Shown here: piece after piece, positions 1-9,629 of the stretch
Position numbering within the stretch: position 1 is the first letter of the stretch
Layout: each line of letters opens with the position of its first letter
NCBI RefSeq assembly: GCF_001874625.1
Contig: NZ_CP017671.1
Span: forward strand, 3,596,001 to 3,660,000
Length of the DNA stretch: 64,000 bases
Direction: 5' to 3'
Source of the DNA: Providencia rettgeri
GTDB taxonomy: Bacteria; Pseudomonadota; Gammaproteobacteria; Enterobacterales; Enterobacteriaceae
Program-made: the position numbers and the translations under genes
Notes under the pieces: model-generated
Seen by the model: the letters and a program-made list of their open reading frames with translations, nothing else
Databases searched by the model: none
What the model was told of the DNA's origin: nothing

Positions 1-260
1 GTCTCTTCAATGCGTCGAGCCGCATCGTTAAATGCCGCTGCAATCAAGTCTTCTAACATTTCTTTGTCATCTTCTAACAAGCTAGGGTCGATCTCAACAC
101 GGCGGCAATTATGCGAACCATTAATTGTCACTTTCACTAAGCCAGCACCAGACTCGCCTGTAGCTTCAAGTTGAGCGATTTCTTCCTGAACTTTTTGCAT
201 TTTATCTTGCATTTGCTGGGCCTGTTTCATCAGGTTACCCAATCCACCTTTACCAAACAT
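1..260 (-). CDS. ybaB: Nucleoid-associated protein YbaB/EbfC (partial, 3' end outside window)
   Basis: Small DNA-binding protein of the YbaB/EbfC family. The visible part starts [18 protein letters not shown] and continues with a Gln/Met/Lys-rich helix and the [17 protein letters not shown] segment typical of the family, which forms homodimers that bind DNA. Translation is on the minus strand from the ATG at 258-260, and about 86 codons are visible before the window edge. It lies 48 bp downstream of dnaX in the order apt-dnaX-ybaB, as in E. coli, where recR follows. It is probably cotranscribed with dnaX. Identity is firm; the missing C-terminus cannot be assessed. Confidence 0.93.
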   Translation of the reverse strand, partial: MFGKGGLGNLMKQAQQMQDKMQKVQEEIAQLEATGESGAGLVKVTINGSHNCRRVEIDPSLLEDDKEMLEDLIAAAFNDAARRIEE

Positions 261-308
261 AGTTTTCTCTCACAACTGAGGCTACAGATTAACCAATATA
301 CTGTAGCG

Positions 309-2240
309 TTAAACGGGGCGAATACTTTCTTCATCCAACTGCGCATCAAACATAGAGCGAAGTTTTTGAATCGTCTTATCCGCAATAATTGACTGACGAG
401 CTTGCGCCAGTTTCTCTTCATAAATCGCCTGTCGCCATTCTAGTGGTGTTTTCACATCACTATTATCATCATGAACGATTTTCAGTTCAACAGAACGACC
501 ATACTGCTCGCTCAGAGCTTCCTCTAGCGCTTTATGCGCTTGGGGCTTATCGAGGTGCTTCTGAGATGAACGCAAATGTAAAACAATTTGCGACTCACTT
601 AATTCTTCTATATATGAATTCAAAGCTAATTGTTCAACCAGCTTAGGAATATTTAATTTTGCTATTGTCCCGGACCAGCTGTCTCGCTCCCGCCCTTCTT
701 CAATAATTTTTACTGCTAATTCAGGGGTTTTCTCATATTCTAACGCTTCTTTGATCTCACTTGGCGTCGTAACGGCATCTTTTTGAGCCATTGTTTCTTT
801 GTTCTGAGCTTTCCACTGATACGGCTTTGGTTTCTGAGCTTTCACCCCTTGTGAAGCTTTGTTTTCCACATTTTGTTGGTGTTTGCTGGTCACGGCGGCC
901 AGCCTTTCTAGTGCTGATACCGCCGGCTTAGCCTTTTCAGACGTCGCCGGTTTAGCCTTTTTTAGGCCAGGGTCCTCGCTTTGGGGTGATTGCAGGGTCT
1001 GCCTAGCTTTTAATAACTGCAAGGTTGGGCTATTTTCTGGCAAATTCTCTGCACGAGTTTGTGGCGGCGCTCCCCTTTGAGGTGCACTCTGTGTTACCGT
1101 TTGTGTGATCACCCGAGGAGGCGCTTCAATTTCTTCGATTACACTTTTAGGGTGAAATGCCAGTGCTCGCAATAAGGCCATTTCTACCCCCATACGCCGC
1201 TCAGGTGCATAGGGCAATTCTTTTCTTCCTACCAACAAGGTTTGGTAGAAAAGCTGTAAATCTGCTGGAGAAATAACCCTTGCAACTTGCCGCAAGCGCC
1301 CGTCTATCGAAGATGGGTCTGTTTCTTGCTCCGCAGGAAGAAGTTGGATCATCGCGATGCGGTGTAACTGGGTTAAAATTTCAACCAGTAAATTCTCCCA
1401 GTCCGCACCTCGGCTAGCCGCTTGCTCCACTTGGGTCATCACGGCGATGCTATCAGCACGGACTAATGCCTCAATGATAGCTAATGGTTGCTCATCATCC
1501 AGTGTGCCAAGCATTTGACTCACTATGTCAGCAGTTACCTTGCCTTGCCCCATCGCGATGGCTTGGTCTGTTAAACTTAATGCATCACGTAAACTACCAT
1601 CAGCGGCTCTCGCTATCAGCTGGCGAGCACGCAGGTCATGTTCAATATTTTCAGCATTAAGAATTAATTCAAGTTGTTCGCTAATTTGAGTGACATCTAA
1701 CGCTTTTAGATGGAACTGCAAGCAACGTGACAAAATAGTCACGGGAAGTTTTTGTGGGTCAGTCGTCGCCAAAAGAAATTTTACGTGTTCTGGCGGCTCT
1801 TCAAGGGTTTTCAACAAGGCATTAAAGCTATGACGTGACAGCATGTGGACTTCATCAATCAAGTAGACTTTGAAGCGACCGCGTGCTGGTGCGTATTGGA
1901 CGTTATCGAGTAATTCGCGGGTATCTTCCACTTTAGTTCGTGAAGCTGCGTCAATCTCAATTAGGTCGACAAACCTGCCCTGTTCAATTTCCAAGCAGTT
2001 GACACATTGACCACAAGGGGACGCCGTGATCCCTTTTTCGCAATTAAGACCTTTGGCAAAAAGGCGAGCAATCGTCGTTTTCCCTACGCCTCGTGTGCCC
2101 GAGAAAAGATAGGCGTGATGAAGTCGCTGGTGCTCCAGCCCATTAGCAAGTGCAGTCAAGACGTGTTGTTGGCCAACAACGTCTGAAAATTTTTGAGGTC
2201 GCCACTTACGGGCAAGTACCTGATAGCTCATGGTTCCCAC
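309..2240 (-). CDS. dnaX: DNA polymerase III subunits tau and gamma
   Basis: AAA+ clamp-loader ATPase that opens and loads the beta sliding clamp; the full-length tau form also bridges the polymerase cores and DnaB. It is 643 residues, the same length as E. coli tau. Visible features are Walker A GTRGVGKTT near residue 45, a four-Cys zinc module (CEKG...CGQCVNC), the DEVH Walker B, and the sensor segment ending in SRC. A low-complexity Pro/Lys/Ala linker around residues 370-500 precedes the tau-specific C-terminal domains. Codons 426-428 contain the A-AAA-AAG slippery heptamer, and the -1 frame stops after one more codon, so a gamma product of about 429 residues is predicted. The gene follows apt by about 100 bp, probably in one transcription unit. 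Confidence 0.97.
   Translation of the reverse strand: MGTMSYQVLARKWRPQKFSDVVGQQHVLTALANGLEHQRLHHAYLFSGTRGVGKTTIARLFAKGLNCEKGITASPCGQCVNCLEIEQGRFVDLIEIDAASRTKVEDTRELLDNVQYAPARGRFKVYLIDEVHMLSRHSFNALLKTLEEPPEHVKFLLATTDPQKLPVTILSRCLQFHLKALDVTQISEQLELILNAENIEHDLRARQLIARAADGSLRDALSLTDQAIAMGQGKVTADIVSQMLGTLDDEQPLAIIEALVRADSIAVMTQVEQAASRGADWENLLVEILTQLHRIAMIQLLPAEQETDPSSIDGRLRQVARVISPADLQLFYQTLLVGRKELPYAPERRMGVEMALLRALAFHPKSVIEEIEAPPRVITQTVTQSAPQRGAPPQTRAENLPENSPTLQLLKARQTLQSPQSEDPGLKKAKPATSEKAKPAVSALERLAAVTSKHQQNVENKASQGVKAQKPKPYQWKAQNKETMAQKDAVTTPSEIKEALEYEKTPELAVKIIEEGRERDSWSGTIAKLNIPKLVEQLALNSYIEELSESQIVLHLRSSQKHLDKPQAHKALEEALSEQYGRSVELKIVHDDNSDVKTPLEWRQAIYEEKLAQARQSIIADKTIQKLRSMFDAQLDEESIRPV
957..963 (-). 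promoter_or_regulatory. Programmed -1 ribosomal frameshift site producing DnaX gamma
   Basis: On the minus strand the dnaX codons CTA AAA AAG contain the heptamer A-AAA-AAG, the slippery sequence used in E. coli dnaX. A slip of -1 gives GGC then TAA (954-952), ending the short product at about residue 429. A GAGG purine tract lies 10 nt upstream, matching the position of the stimulatory Shine-Dalgarno-like element in E. coli. Downstream, CCGGC and GCCGG can pair across an 18-nt loop; this hairpin is weaker than the E. coli one. Gamma production is inferred, not observed. Confidence 0.85.
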
Positions 2241-2342
2241 AGTAATTTAACATGATACGTGAATAAATATAATCTTAGTACATGCTACCACAGCCTCAAC
2301 CCTTACGGCGAGGTTGTGATAAAAATAGAGGGAAAATAAAGA

Positions 2343-2894
2343 TTAGTGCCCAGGGAATTCAACTAAGCTGTAAGAAGATACGCCTTCTTTTTGTAGCCGC
2401 TCCACACCACCAAGGTCAGGTAAGCTAATGATAAATGCGGCTTCAACCACATTAGCACCGAGCTGCTTGATCATTTTAACTGTTGCTTCGACAGTGCCAC
2501 CAGTTGCTAATAGGTCATCAACAACCAATACATTATCATTTGGGGTAATGCTGTCTTTGTGGATTTCAAGGGTATCGGTACCGTATTCAAGGTCATAAGT
2601 CATACTTAATACTTCACGCGGTAGTTTCCCTTTTTTACGTACAGGAACAAAACCAACACCTAAACGTAATGCGACAGGTGCACCGAATAGAAAACCACGT
2701 GCTTCAGTCCCTACAATTTTAGTAACCCCTTTATTTTGGTAATGCTCAACTAACATATCAATGGTTGCTTGGTATGCTGCTGGGGTGTTTAACAAAGTCG
2801 TGATATCACGAAAAATCACACCTTCGATTGGATAATCTTGAATAGATGCGATACTTTCTTTAATCAATTGCAGTTGTTGCTCTTTAGCGGTCAT
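2343..2894 (-). CDS. apt: Adenine phosphoribosyltransferase
   Basis: Cytosolic purine-salvage enzyme that converts adenine and PRPP to AMP and pyrophosphate. The PRPP-binding motif [13 protein letters not shown] is present, preceded by the type I PRTase core ([17 protein letters not shown]). The start at 2894 gives [14 protein letters not shown], which aligns with E. coli Apt and yields 183 residues, the usual length. An upstream in-frame ATG at 2960 would add 22 hydrophobic residues not found in the family and is rejected. The gene precedes dnaX on the same strand and is divergent from priC, with 143 bp between starts. The arrangement matches E. coli. Confidence 0.96.
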   Translation of the reverse strand: MTAKEQQLQLIKESIASIQDYPIEGVIFRDITTLLNTPAAYQATIDMLVEHYQNKGVTKIVGTEARGFLFGAPVALRLGVGFVPVRKKGKLPREVLSMTYDLEYGTDTLEIHKDSITPNDNVLVVDDLLATGGTVEATVKMIKQLGANVVEAAFIISLPDLGGVERLQKEGVSSYSLVEFPGH

Positions 2895-3037
2895 AATAAA
2901 AGCCAATATAGTAAACACGAAAGTGTAGAATTTATGTAAAGTACCATAAAAATGCAACAAGAAGCCGACTATTTGCAGTTGCTTTTGTTGCTGAATATCA
3001 ATATTACGCTATTTTTCACATTTAATGAGAATAAAAA

Positions 3038-3586
3038 ATGAAAATCCCCGCTCTTTTAGATGCGTTAAAAAAGCAGATTGATGAATTAGAGACGCGAGTG
3101 AGCCCAATAAAGGACCTTGAGTTTTCGCATTCCCGCTTTGATGTGCAATTATTTAATCGTAAGTCGACGCGCCTTGGTGATTGCCAAAACGAGTTAAAAG
3201 CGCTTTATCTACAGCTTTGCCATAGTGTCACGCTAAACCATGCAGAGCAGGTCAATTTCCTCACAGAAAAAATCGTTCACCAGATACAGGCAATTTCTCG
3301 TGAGATTTCGACACAACCCTTGCGGGAGAAAGAATCAACATTTACCAAGAAGAAAGAGCAGATTGATTTATATGAACGTTTATCACAACATCAAGACTAC
3401 GAACGCCGTTTGCAGTCAATGGTCAGTGAAAAAGAACTTCACCTAAGCCAACTAACGGATCATCGTTTACAGCACCAATGCCAAAAAGAACTTGCCGTAT
3501 TGGCAGGCCGTTTATACCGTTGCCGACAAGCACTGTTACGGATAGAAAAAGCTATTGAGCACCAAGAAAACCAATATTTTGATTAA
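3038..3586 (+). CDS. priC: Primosomal replication protein N'' (PriC)
   Basis: Small, mostly helical protein that helps reload the DnaB helicase at stalled forks in the PriC-dependent restart pathway. The 182-residue product has the family's character: Leu/Gln/Arg-rich helices, an N-terminal half beginning KIPALLDALKKQIDELE, and a basic C-terminal half (AGRLYRCRQALLRIEKAI). E. coli PriC is 175 residues. The gene is divergent from apt and followed 27 bp later by rsmS, the same pairing as in E. coli. The assignment rests on length, composition and synteny as well as sequence. Confidence 0.9.
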   Translation: MKIPALLDALKKQIDELETRVSPIKDLEFSHSRFDVQLFNRKSTRLGDCQNELKALYLQLCHSVTLNHAEQVNFLTEKIVHQIQAISREISTQPLREKESTFTKKKEQIDLYERLSQHQDYERRLQSMVSEKELHLSQLTDHRLQHQCQKELAVLAGRLYRCRQALLRIEKAIEHQENQYFD

Positions 3587-3613
3587 TCAACATTAACGAC
3601 AAAAGGAATTGCC

Positions 3614-3790
3614 ATGTCTTCGCTTAAAGATGCACCGCTAGAAATACAGCTTGCCGTTGATTTGATTTATTTATTAGAAACCTCAGAAATAGACACAGAT
3701 ATCGTACTAAAAGCCCTTGATATTGTTAGAAATGACTATATTTCGAAGCAAATGCAGGCGGCCCAAGCCACCTGCACGAAAGACCGCTAA
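3614..3790 (+). CDS. rsmS: YbaM/RsmS family small protein
   Basis: A 58-residue protein beginning MSSLKDAPLEIQLAVDLIYL, followed by an acidic ILLETSEIDTDIVLKALDIV-type stretch. This is the short DUF2496 family known as YbaM/RsmS, encoded directly after priC in enterobacteria. An AAGGAATT Shine-Dalgarno sequence lies a few bases upstream of the ATG. The stop codon at 3788-3790 overlaps the convergent mscK stop by 4 bp. The name reflects a genetic role in replication-restart-related stress reported in E. coli; the molecular function is not evident from the sequence. Confidence 0.85.
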   Translation: MSSLKDAPLEIQLAVDLIYLLETSEIDTDIVLKALDIVRNDYISKQMQAAQATCTKDR

Positions 3791-6700
3791 TTAGCTAAGT
3801 TGCCATCACCGTCTTTTAATGTACGCTTGACTTCTTGCACTTCATCCCCTTGGCTATTATGCAAATGAACTTCTAGTTGGTTGAAGGCAATATCAATATC
3901 ATTTTCTCTACATAGTTTGTCTATCGCTCGGTTTATTTCATCATTCGTTACAGACCGATCACCAATTTGGCGTACGTAAAAACGCAATTCGTGATCTAAA
4001 GTACTCGCGCCAAAACTAGTAAAATAAACATTAGGTGCAGGTTCTGTCATTACTTTGCTGTTACTGGTCGCCGCAGATAATAAAACTTGCTTAACTTTGT
4101 CGAGATCTGACCCATAAGCAACACCAATTGCTATCGTTACCCGTGTGACGGTGTCTGAAAGCGACCAGTTGATCAACCTTTCAGTCACAAAAGCCTTATT
4201 GGGAATAATGACCTCTTTACGATCAAAATCAACAATGGTAGTCGCTCGGATGCGGATCTTACTCACCGTCCCTGAATATTCGCCGATCGTCACCGTATCA
4301 CCAATACGAATTGGCCTTTCAAATAATAAGATGATCCCAGAAACAAAGTTAGCAAAAATTTCTTGTAAACCAAACCCTAAGCCAACGGTTAAAGCAGCGG
4401 CTAACCACTGTAATTTATTCCAAGTTACGCCAATCATCCCCAGCGAAGCAATCGCTCCTATACCAATAATACTGTAAGTTAATATGGCTTTAATGGCGTA
4501 GGTTGAGCCCTGACGCAACTTCAAACGAGATAATACCAGGACTTCCAATAACCCAGGTAAGTTATGCGTCATCACCCATGACACAACAATAATCACTAAC
4601 GCTAAAATTAAATTGGCAAGCGTCACGTATTGTAAAATATTGCCACCTTCCGCCGAAGTCGCCGTGTAGCCCCACAAATTCACGCTGTCTAAGAAGGAAA
4701 AAATCGTAATAAAGTCAGACCAAATAGCATAGAACGCTAGTGCAAAGATAATAAATAAGACCATTGTCATTAAGCGCAACGACTGTTGGCTAATTAAATC
4801 AATGGCCATAGGGGGTTCTTTAATTGGCTCATTTTCTGTCTCTTCTTGCTTAGACATCGCACGTCGTTCAATAGCTCGTTGATACGCAAGCTTTCGAGCG
4901 ACTAATGTCAACCCCCTCAAGCAGGCATTATAAGTGATATGCCACAGCAACAATAAATATAAGCTGTCTATCCAACGATTCGTCAAACGTAATGTGGTGT
5001 AGTAGTACCCCGCCATCATCAACCCCACTAAAATCAATGGTGAAAATGTCAGTAGTGCCACAACAATACTCCGAGTTAAATGACTGCCCCTTTCTTGCCA
5101 AACCCGCTTACAAAATGGAGTGGTAAAAATACACAGTAGCACTAAGGAAATTAACACTACTAGCTGACCAATCACATCTTCTGACACTTTTAATGGATTG
5201 CTAATTCCGTAAGTCGAAAAGAAAATAAGCGGTAACAAAGGGATAGATAATCTGAACAGACCACGTCGAGCAAGTGTTATTTTCTCTTTTTCGATAGCAA
5301 AGTGTTTTTGCGCGATACCTTGGGGTTTAAGTACCCGATAAGTTAGCTCAAATAACACCCAGAAGATGGCTAATTGCTGACAAAATTTCCAAACAAAGGG
5401 CCCTTGAGCATTACCTGTTTTCAAAAACCAATAACCAATAGCTAATAAAAACAATGATACTGGCAAGGTCTGCATTAACGTTAATAATAAGGCAAATGGT
5501 GTACTTAATACGCTGTCACTACGTAAACTTGAAAGGTGCTGGCCGATATCCTGTAATCGTCGATTAATCTTACGGTTAAACCAAATAAAAATTAGTGCGA
5601 CTAACACTAACGGAATAACCACCAGCAAAGAGTTACTGACGCCCTTCATAATGCTACGACTTGAAATGGATAAATCAACATTGTCCAATTGTGCAGTCGC
5701 CGCTTCGGGAAAGGCTTTCAGCCATTCTAAATCAATCGGTTTATTACTGTTCACCCAAAATATTTGCTGTGCCAATATGTTTTCAAGAGAACTCACAACA
5801 CTCAATAATTGGTTTTGATCTAACTCTAAATTAATTGCTTGTGAAATTTGCCCTCCGAGTTGTTGATTCAGCTCATCTAACAACCCTCGGCGAACTTCCA
5901 ACAGTTTTATTAAAACCGCTTTGTCTTCCTCTGATAATAAGGTTGACGCTTCTGGGTCATCCCCCGTTTTAACCTCTAATTGCTGTTCTAATTTAGTGAT
6001 GTAATCACTGGGTTGGTATAGTTCATCACGCTGCTGATTAATATCAAATTGTTCAAGGCGCAAATCAGCAATTGTCGTAGGTAAGTTTTTAGTTAAAATA
6101 TTAGCGGGTAAATCAATTTGTTGTTGAAATAAAATTCGAGATAACAACAAACTACCTCGTAATACATTGATCTGTTCTTTTAAGTTTCGCTCTGATTGTG
6201 TCGCTCTTTCAAGCCACGTTTTAACTCGTATACCATTTTGTACTAATTTATTACTGTCTTCTGTCACCGCAATAAGCCGATCACTTAATGTATTATTAAT
6301 CGCAATTTCTTTTTGAATAATCGGGTTTTGTTGAACGTTAATATCTGTTTCAGAGGTACTCAATGCTTCACGTACCGTCGATTGGGAATCATTAAGCCGC
6401 CGGTGGCTAATTTCAGCTTGGATCTGTTGAATGTAGACTTCGAGCTGTTCAATATAAGCCGCGGTATAATCGCGTTGTTTTTGCAATACATCTTGCAATT
6501 GGGTATTGCTTTGTAGAATGCGTTTTTGATACTCATTTTGCTGCTGTAATAGATATTGTTCTACCAGTAGCATATTGATTTGGGTTGGCCTTAAGCTCAC
6601 CACATCGTCTTGTGTATTATTTAATTCATTACGAATATCTTGCAAACGCTTCGCATTTTCTAGCATCAGCGCTTGGGCTCGTTCAGGTTGAGTTTGTAAC

Positions 6701-7167
6701 CCTATCAATTGACTACTGTAGGTAGCGAGGTCACTGTGTTCAACCTGAACGTTTTCTAGGTAAGATGATTTCAATGCTTCTAATTGGGAAAGTGTGCTTT
6801 TTTGAATTTGTTCAGTGAAGTTTGCTGCAAGTTGTTTATTTTCTTTTTTTATTTGCTGTAAACCTTGAACCGCTTTTCTCGAATCTTCACTGGTATTGTT
6901 GAGTTTTTCTTGTAGTTCTTCAGTTCGTTGTTCTAATTTACTCAGTTCCTCATAAAAATCAGATGTTTTTTCTAAATCCGCTAACGCTAATTTATCATCT
7001 TCATTCAAGGCACTTTTTTTATTCAATGCATCGAGTGCACTTTTAATCTCATTTTTACTCGGTAAATGACTCGTGGTTAATGCGTTAACAGGATAGGAAA
7101 AAAGCACTGTGGCAAATAATAAGATTATGCTAATTAAATGTAGCCAATTCCGTTGTTGTTTCATCAT
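3787..7167 (-). CDS. mscK: Potassium-dependent mechanosensitive channel MscK (KefA)
   Basis: Large inner-membrane channel that opens under membrane tension to release solutes during osmotic downshock. The 1126-residue length matches E. coli MscK (about 1120). An N-terminal signal/TM segment (about residues 9-29) is followed by a Gln/Leu-rich coiled-coil periplasmic region to about residue 510, then many transmembrane helices. The C-terminal MscS-like module (about 900-1110) includes LGFGLQEIFANFVSGIILLF, the pore-lining and gating segment, and the beta domain ERPIRIGDTVTIGEYSGTV. The gene converges on rsmS with a 4-bp overlap. It is not linked to kef potassium-efflux genes here. Confidence 0.95.
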   Translation of the reverse strand: MMKQQRNWLHLISIILLFATVLFSYPVNALTTSHLPSKNEIKSALDALNKKSALNEDDKLALADLEKTSDFYEELSKLEQRTEELQEKLNNTSEDSRKAVQGLQQIKKENKQLAANFTEQIQKSTLSQLEALKSSYLENVQVEHSDLATYSSQLIGLQTQPERAQALMLENAKRLQDIRNELNNTQDDVVSLRPTQINMLLVEQYLLQQQNEYQKRILQSNTQLQDVLQKQRDYTAAYIEQLEVYIQQIQAEISHRRLNDSQSTVREALSTSETDINVQQNPIIQKEIAINNTLSDRLIAVTEDSNKLVQNGIRVKTWLERATQSERNLKEQINVLRGSLLLSRILFQQQIDLPANILTKNLPTTIADLRLEQFDINQQRDELYQPSDYITKLEQQLEVKTGDDPEASTLLSEEDKAVLIKLLEVRRGLLDELNQQLGGQISQAINLELDQNQLLSVVSSLENILAQQIFWVNSNKPIDLEWLKAFPEAATAQLDNVDLSISSRSIMKGVSNSLLVVIPLVLVALIFIWFNRKINRRLQDIGQHLSSLRSDSVLSTPFALLLTLMQTLPVSLFLLAIGYWFLKTGNAQGPFVWKFCQQLAIFWVLFELTYRVLKPQGIAQKHFAIEKEKITLARRGLFRLSIPLLPLIFFSTYGISNPLKVSEDVIGQLVVLISLVLLCIFTTPFCKRVWQERGSHLTRSIVVALLTFSPLILVGLMMAGYYYTTLRLTNRWIDSLYLLLLWHITYNACLRGLTLVARKLAYQRAIERRAMSKQEETENEPIKEPPMAIDLISQQSLRLMTMVLFIIFALAFYAIWSDFITIFSFLDSVNLWGYTATSAEGGNILQYVTLANLILALVIIVVSWVMTHNLPGLLEVLVLSRLKLRQGSTYAIKAILTYSIIGIGAIASLGMIGVTWNKLQWLAAALTVGLGFGLQEIFANFVSGIILLFERPIRIGDTVTIGEYSGTVSKIRIRATTIVDFDRKEVIIPNKAFVTERLINWSLSDTVTRVTIAIGVAYGSDLDKVKQVLLSAATSNSKVMTEPAPNVYFTSFGASTLDHELRFYVRQIGDRSVTNDEINRAIDKLCRENDIDIAFNQLEVHLHNSQGDEVQEVKRTLKDGDGNLAN

Positions 7168-7275
7168 AACAACATCCCTATATACTCACATAATAAGCTT
7201 TCACATATTGTTTTATTACACAAAGTGCTGATAAACAACTATCAGCACACTAGGTAAATATTGCACGACCCCAGA

Positions 7276-7629
7276 CTAGAACGTTAATACTTTCTCAGCA
7301 CTTAATGTCCAACTGGCGAGTTCAACAAGCGTCCCAACTTCAACACCGTCCGCTAAAGCAAGTTCGCTAATTCCTCGTGCATCCGTACATGTTTTACACA
7401 ATTTCACGGGAACATTTTGTGCGGTTAAAATTTCTAACATCTGTTGAAGATTATAACCTTCTTTGGGTTTTTGCGCAGCCAAGCCCGCAGCCACTGCATC
7501 TGACATTAAGAAAACTTTTAAATCCAACTGTGAATTTTGCTCTTTTAAGGTGATCGCCAAACGCAATGAGTTAAATAATGTTTCACTGCCGTAAGGTGCG
7601 CCATTGGCAATAATCAGGATAGATGACAT
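7276..7629 (-). CDS. ychN: DsrE-family protein YchN
   Basis: DsrE/DsrF-like small protein, 117 residues, nearly colinear with E. coli YchN: ILIIANGAPYGSETLFNSLR at the start, FLMSDAV, and the LCKTCTDARGIS segment with its conserved Cys pair. Homologues form hexamers and are related to sulfur-relay proteins, but the substrate of YchN is unknown. The ATG at 7629 is chosen because it is preceded by TGGAGTG at good spacing and gives the family length; an upstream TTG at 7641 adds only four residues. It starts 12 bp after the acrR stop codon, so the two genes are probably cotranscribed. Confidence 0.9.
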   Translation of the reverse strand: MSSILIIANGAPYGSETLFNSLRLAITLKEQNSQLDLKVFLMSDAVAAGLAAQKPKEGYNLQQMLEILTAQNVPVKLCKTCTDARGISELALADGVEVGTLVELASWTLSAEKVLTF

Positions 7630-7641
7630 TTTACACTCCAA

Positions 7642-8292
7642 TTATTCAGTTTGAATTGGTTTAAGCCGTATTGCGGCATTACTTTTTAAAGTCTCTAATA
7701 GTGTATCAACCAATGTAATGGTGTGTTGATTTATATTGAAGTTTTCTGTCTGGAGTAGCCAGTTTTCCAATAAACCTGACATCAAAGAACGGATCATAAT
7801 AGCAGCGCAGTCGACATTTAAGTCTGCCGGTAATTGCCCTGCCGCAATACACGAGTGTAAGTTTTCAACAATTCGACATTGGCTAGCAACATAATTAGCC
7901 CGTTTAAAATCAACTAGCGCCGCCATTTCACCGACTAATTCGCACTTCAAAAAAAATATTTCCATCAGAGCGCGGTTTTTAGGGCTTTCAATGAAATCAG
8001 TTAAAATAAAAACTAACAATTCTCTTAGTATTGAAAGTGGATCATTGGTATATTTAGAACGATAATATTCTTCAGCTTGTACAATTTGGTTATCACCAAA
8101 CTCACAGGCTTGATAAAAAAGATCAACTTTATTTTTGAAATGCCAATATATCGCCCCACGGGTAACCCCGGCGGCTTTTGCAATATCGGCTAATGATGTG
8201 GCAGAAACGCCTCGTTCAGAGAATGTTTTGATAGCAGCATCTAATATTTCCTGACGAGTTTCTTCAGCCTGTTGTTTAGTTTTTCGTGCCAT
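7642..8292 (-). CDS. acrR: TetR-family repressor AcrR
   Basis: Local repressor of acrAB and of itself; ligands such as dyes and drugs release it from DNA. The 216-residue protein begins MARKTKQQAEETRQEIL and has the TetR helix-turn-helix around residues 30-55 (TSLADIAKAAGVTRGAIYWHF), almost identical to E. coli AcrR. The C-terminal ligand-binding half is more divergent, as usual. It is divergent from acrA with 134 bp between the two starts, which contain a palindromic operator. ychN follows on the same strand. No truncation or frameshift is visible, so the repressor is probably functional. Confidence 0.95.
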   Translation of the reverse strand: MARKTKQQAEETRQEILDAAIKTFSERGVSATSLADIAKAAGVTRGAIYWHFKNKVDLFYQACEFGDNQIVQAEEYYRSKYTNDPLSILRELLVFILTDFIESPKNRALMEIFFLKCELVGEMAALVDFKRANYVASQCRIVENLHSCIAAGQLPADLNVDCAAIMIRSLMSGLLENWLLQTENFNINQHTITLVDTLLETLKSNAAIRLKPIQTE

Positions 8293-8320
8293 TGTGACCC
8301 GTTTCTATCGAAAGCTGATT

Positions 8321-8344
8321 TACATACAATCGTGTATGTTTGTA
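8321..8344. promoter_or_regulatory. AcrR operator between acrR and acrA
   Basis: A 24-bp imperfect palindrome of the form TACATACA...TGTATGTTTGTA lies in the acrR-acrA intergenic region. It matches the arrangement of the E. coli acrAB operator (TACATACATT...GTATGTA) in sequence, length and position, so it is the likely binding site by which AcrR controls both divergent promoters. Binding is inferred. Confidence 0.8.
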
Positions 8345-8426
8345 CTATAGCACAGTGATAAATCATATTGTTTACCATTTTTCTTATTTTTGTTTTGAAC
8401 TCATATTGATTAATTGAGGTTAACTT

Positions 8427-9614
8427 ATGCGAAAAAACAGAGGGGTGTTACCTCTGGCTCTGTTGGTTCTTTCAGGTGGCTTAGCTTTATCCGGTTGTAA
8501 CGACGAACAACAAGGTGGCGGAGAACGCCCGGCGCCTGAAGTAGGAATTGTTACGCTTAAAGCCGAACCTCTGACGCTCAAAACCGAGTTACCAGGCCGT
8601 ACATCTGCATTTCGTATTGCTGAGGTTCGTCCTCAAGTTAGTGGCATCATTTTGAAGCGCAACTATAAAGAAGGTAGCGATGTCGAAGCTGGCACATCTT
8701 TGTACCAGATTGACCCTGCACCATTCCAAGCAACCTATGACAGTGCAAAAGCTGAATTAGCGAAAGCGCAAGCAAATGCAAATTTAGCAGGATTGACAGT
8801 TAAACGTTATAAACCATTGTTAGGCACTAATTACATTAGCCGTCAGGAATACGACCAAGCAACATCAACTTATGCACAAGCTCTTGCTGCTGTTAAAGCG
8901 GCTGAAGCCGCAGTTGAAACTGCACGTATTAACCTGAACTATACCAAAGTAACTGCGCCAATCAGTGGTCGTACTGGTAAATCGAATGTCACTGAAGGGG
9001 CATTAGTTTCTACTGGTCAAGCAACTGAGTTAATGCGTGTTCAGCAACTGGACCCTATCTATGTAGACGTCACTCAATCAAGCGATGATTTTTTACGTCT
9101 AAAAAATGAGATAGCCAAAGGTGCTGTCCAAAGAGAATCTGGTCAAGCCCCTGTAAGCTTAATCAGTAATGATGGCCTAGAATATGCACAAAAAGGTGTT
9201 CTCGAGTTCTCTGATGTGACTGTTGATGAAACAACAGGTTCTATCACAATGAGAGCCGTTTTCCCTAATCCGAACAAAGAGTTACTTCCAGGTATGTTTG
9301 TTCGTGCAGTATTAGAAGATGGCATAATTGAAAAAGCGATTTTGGTGCCACAACAAGGGTTATCCCGTACAGCTCAAGGGACCTCTCAAGTTATGGTCGT
9401 CAACGCTGAGAATAAAGTTGAAGTCAGGGCGGTTAAAGCTGGTCAAGCTATTGGCAATAAATGGCTGATAACTGATGGCTTACAAGAAGGTGATCGCATC
9501 ATTGTCATCGGCTTACAAAAAATCAAACCAGGAATTGTTGTGAATCCTAAGGAAGCTAACTTAGAAACGCAATCCATAGACAATCAGGCAAAACCTGAAG
9601 AAAAGTCTAAATAA
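8427..9614 (+). CDS. acrA: RND efflux periplasmic adaptor lipoprotein AcrA
   Basis: Membrane-fusion protein that links the AcrB pump to an outer-membrane TolC channel. The 395-residue protein has a lipoprotein signal peptide with lipobox LSGC, lipidated Cys at residue 24. Next come a beta-barrel and lipoyl half (VRPQVSGIILKRNYKEGSDV), a helical hairpin rich in Ala/Lys (about 100-170), a second lipoyl half (TKVTAPISGRTGKS), and the C-terminal membrane-proximal domain. acrB starts 15 bp after its stop codon, so the two form an operon behind the AcrR operator. Similarity to E. coli AcrA extends over the whole length. Confidence 0.97.
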   Translation: MRKNRGVLPLALLVLSGGLALSGCNDEQQGGGERPAPEVGIVTLKAEPLTLKTELPGRTSAFRIAEVRPQVSGIILKRNYKEGSDVEAGTSLYQIDPAPFQATYDSAKAELAKAQANANLAGLTVKRYKPLLGTNYISRQEYDQATSTYAQALAAVKAAEAAVETARINLNYTKVTAPISGRTGKSNVTEGALVSTGQATELMRVQQLDPIYVDVTQSSDDFLRLKNEIAKGAVQRESGQAPVSLISNDGLEYAQKGVLEFSDVTVDETTGSITMRAVFPNPNKELLPGMFVRAVLEDGIIEKAILVPQQGLSRTAQGTSQVMVVNAENKVEVRAVKAGQAIGNKWLITDGLQEGDRIIVIGLQKIKPGIVVNPKEANLETQSIDNQAKPEEKSK

Positions 9615-9629
9615 GGGAGCGGCTGATTA

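Noticed and set aside
2895-2960. N-terminal extension of Apt from the ATG at 2960
   Set aside because: Adds 22 hydrophobic residues absent from the family; the ATG at 2894 gives the standard 183-residue enzyme.
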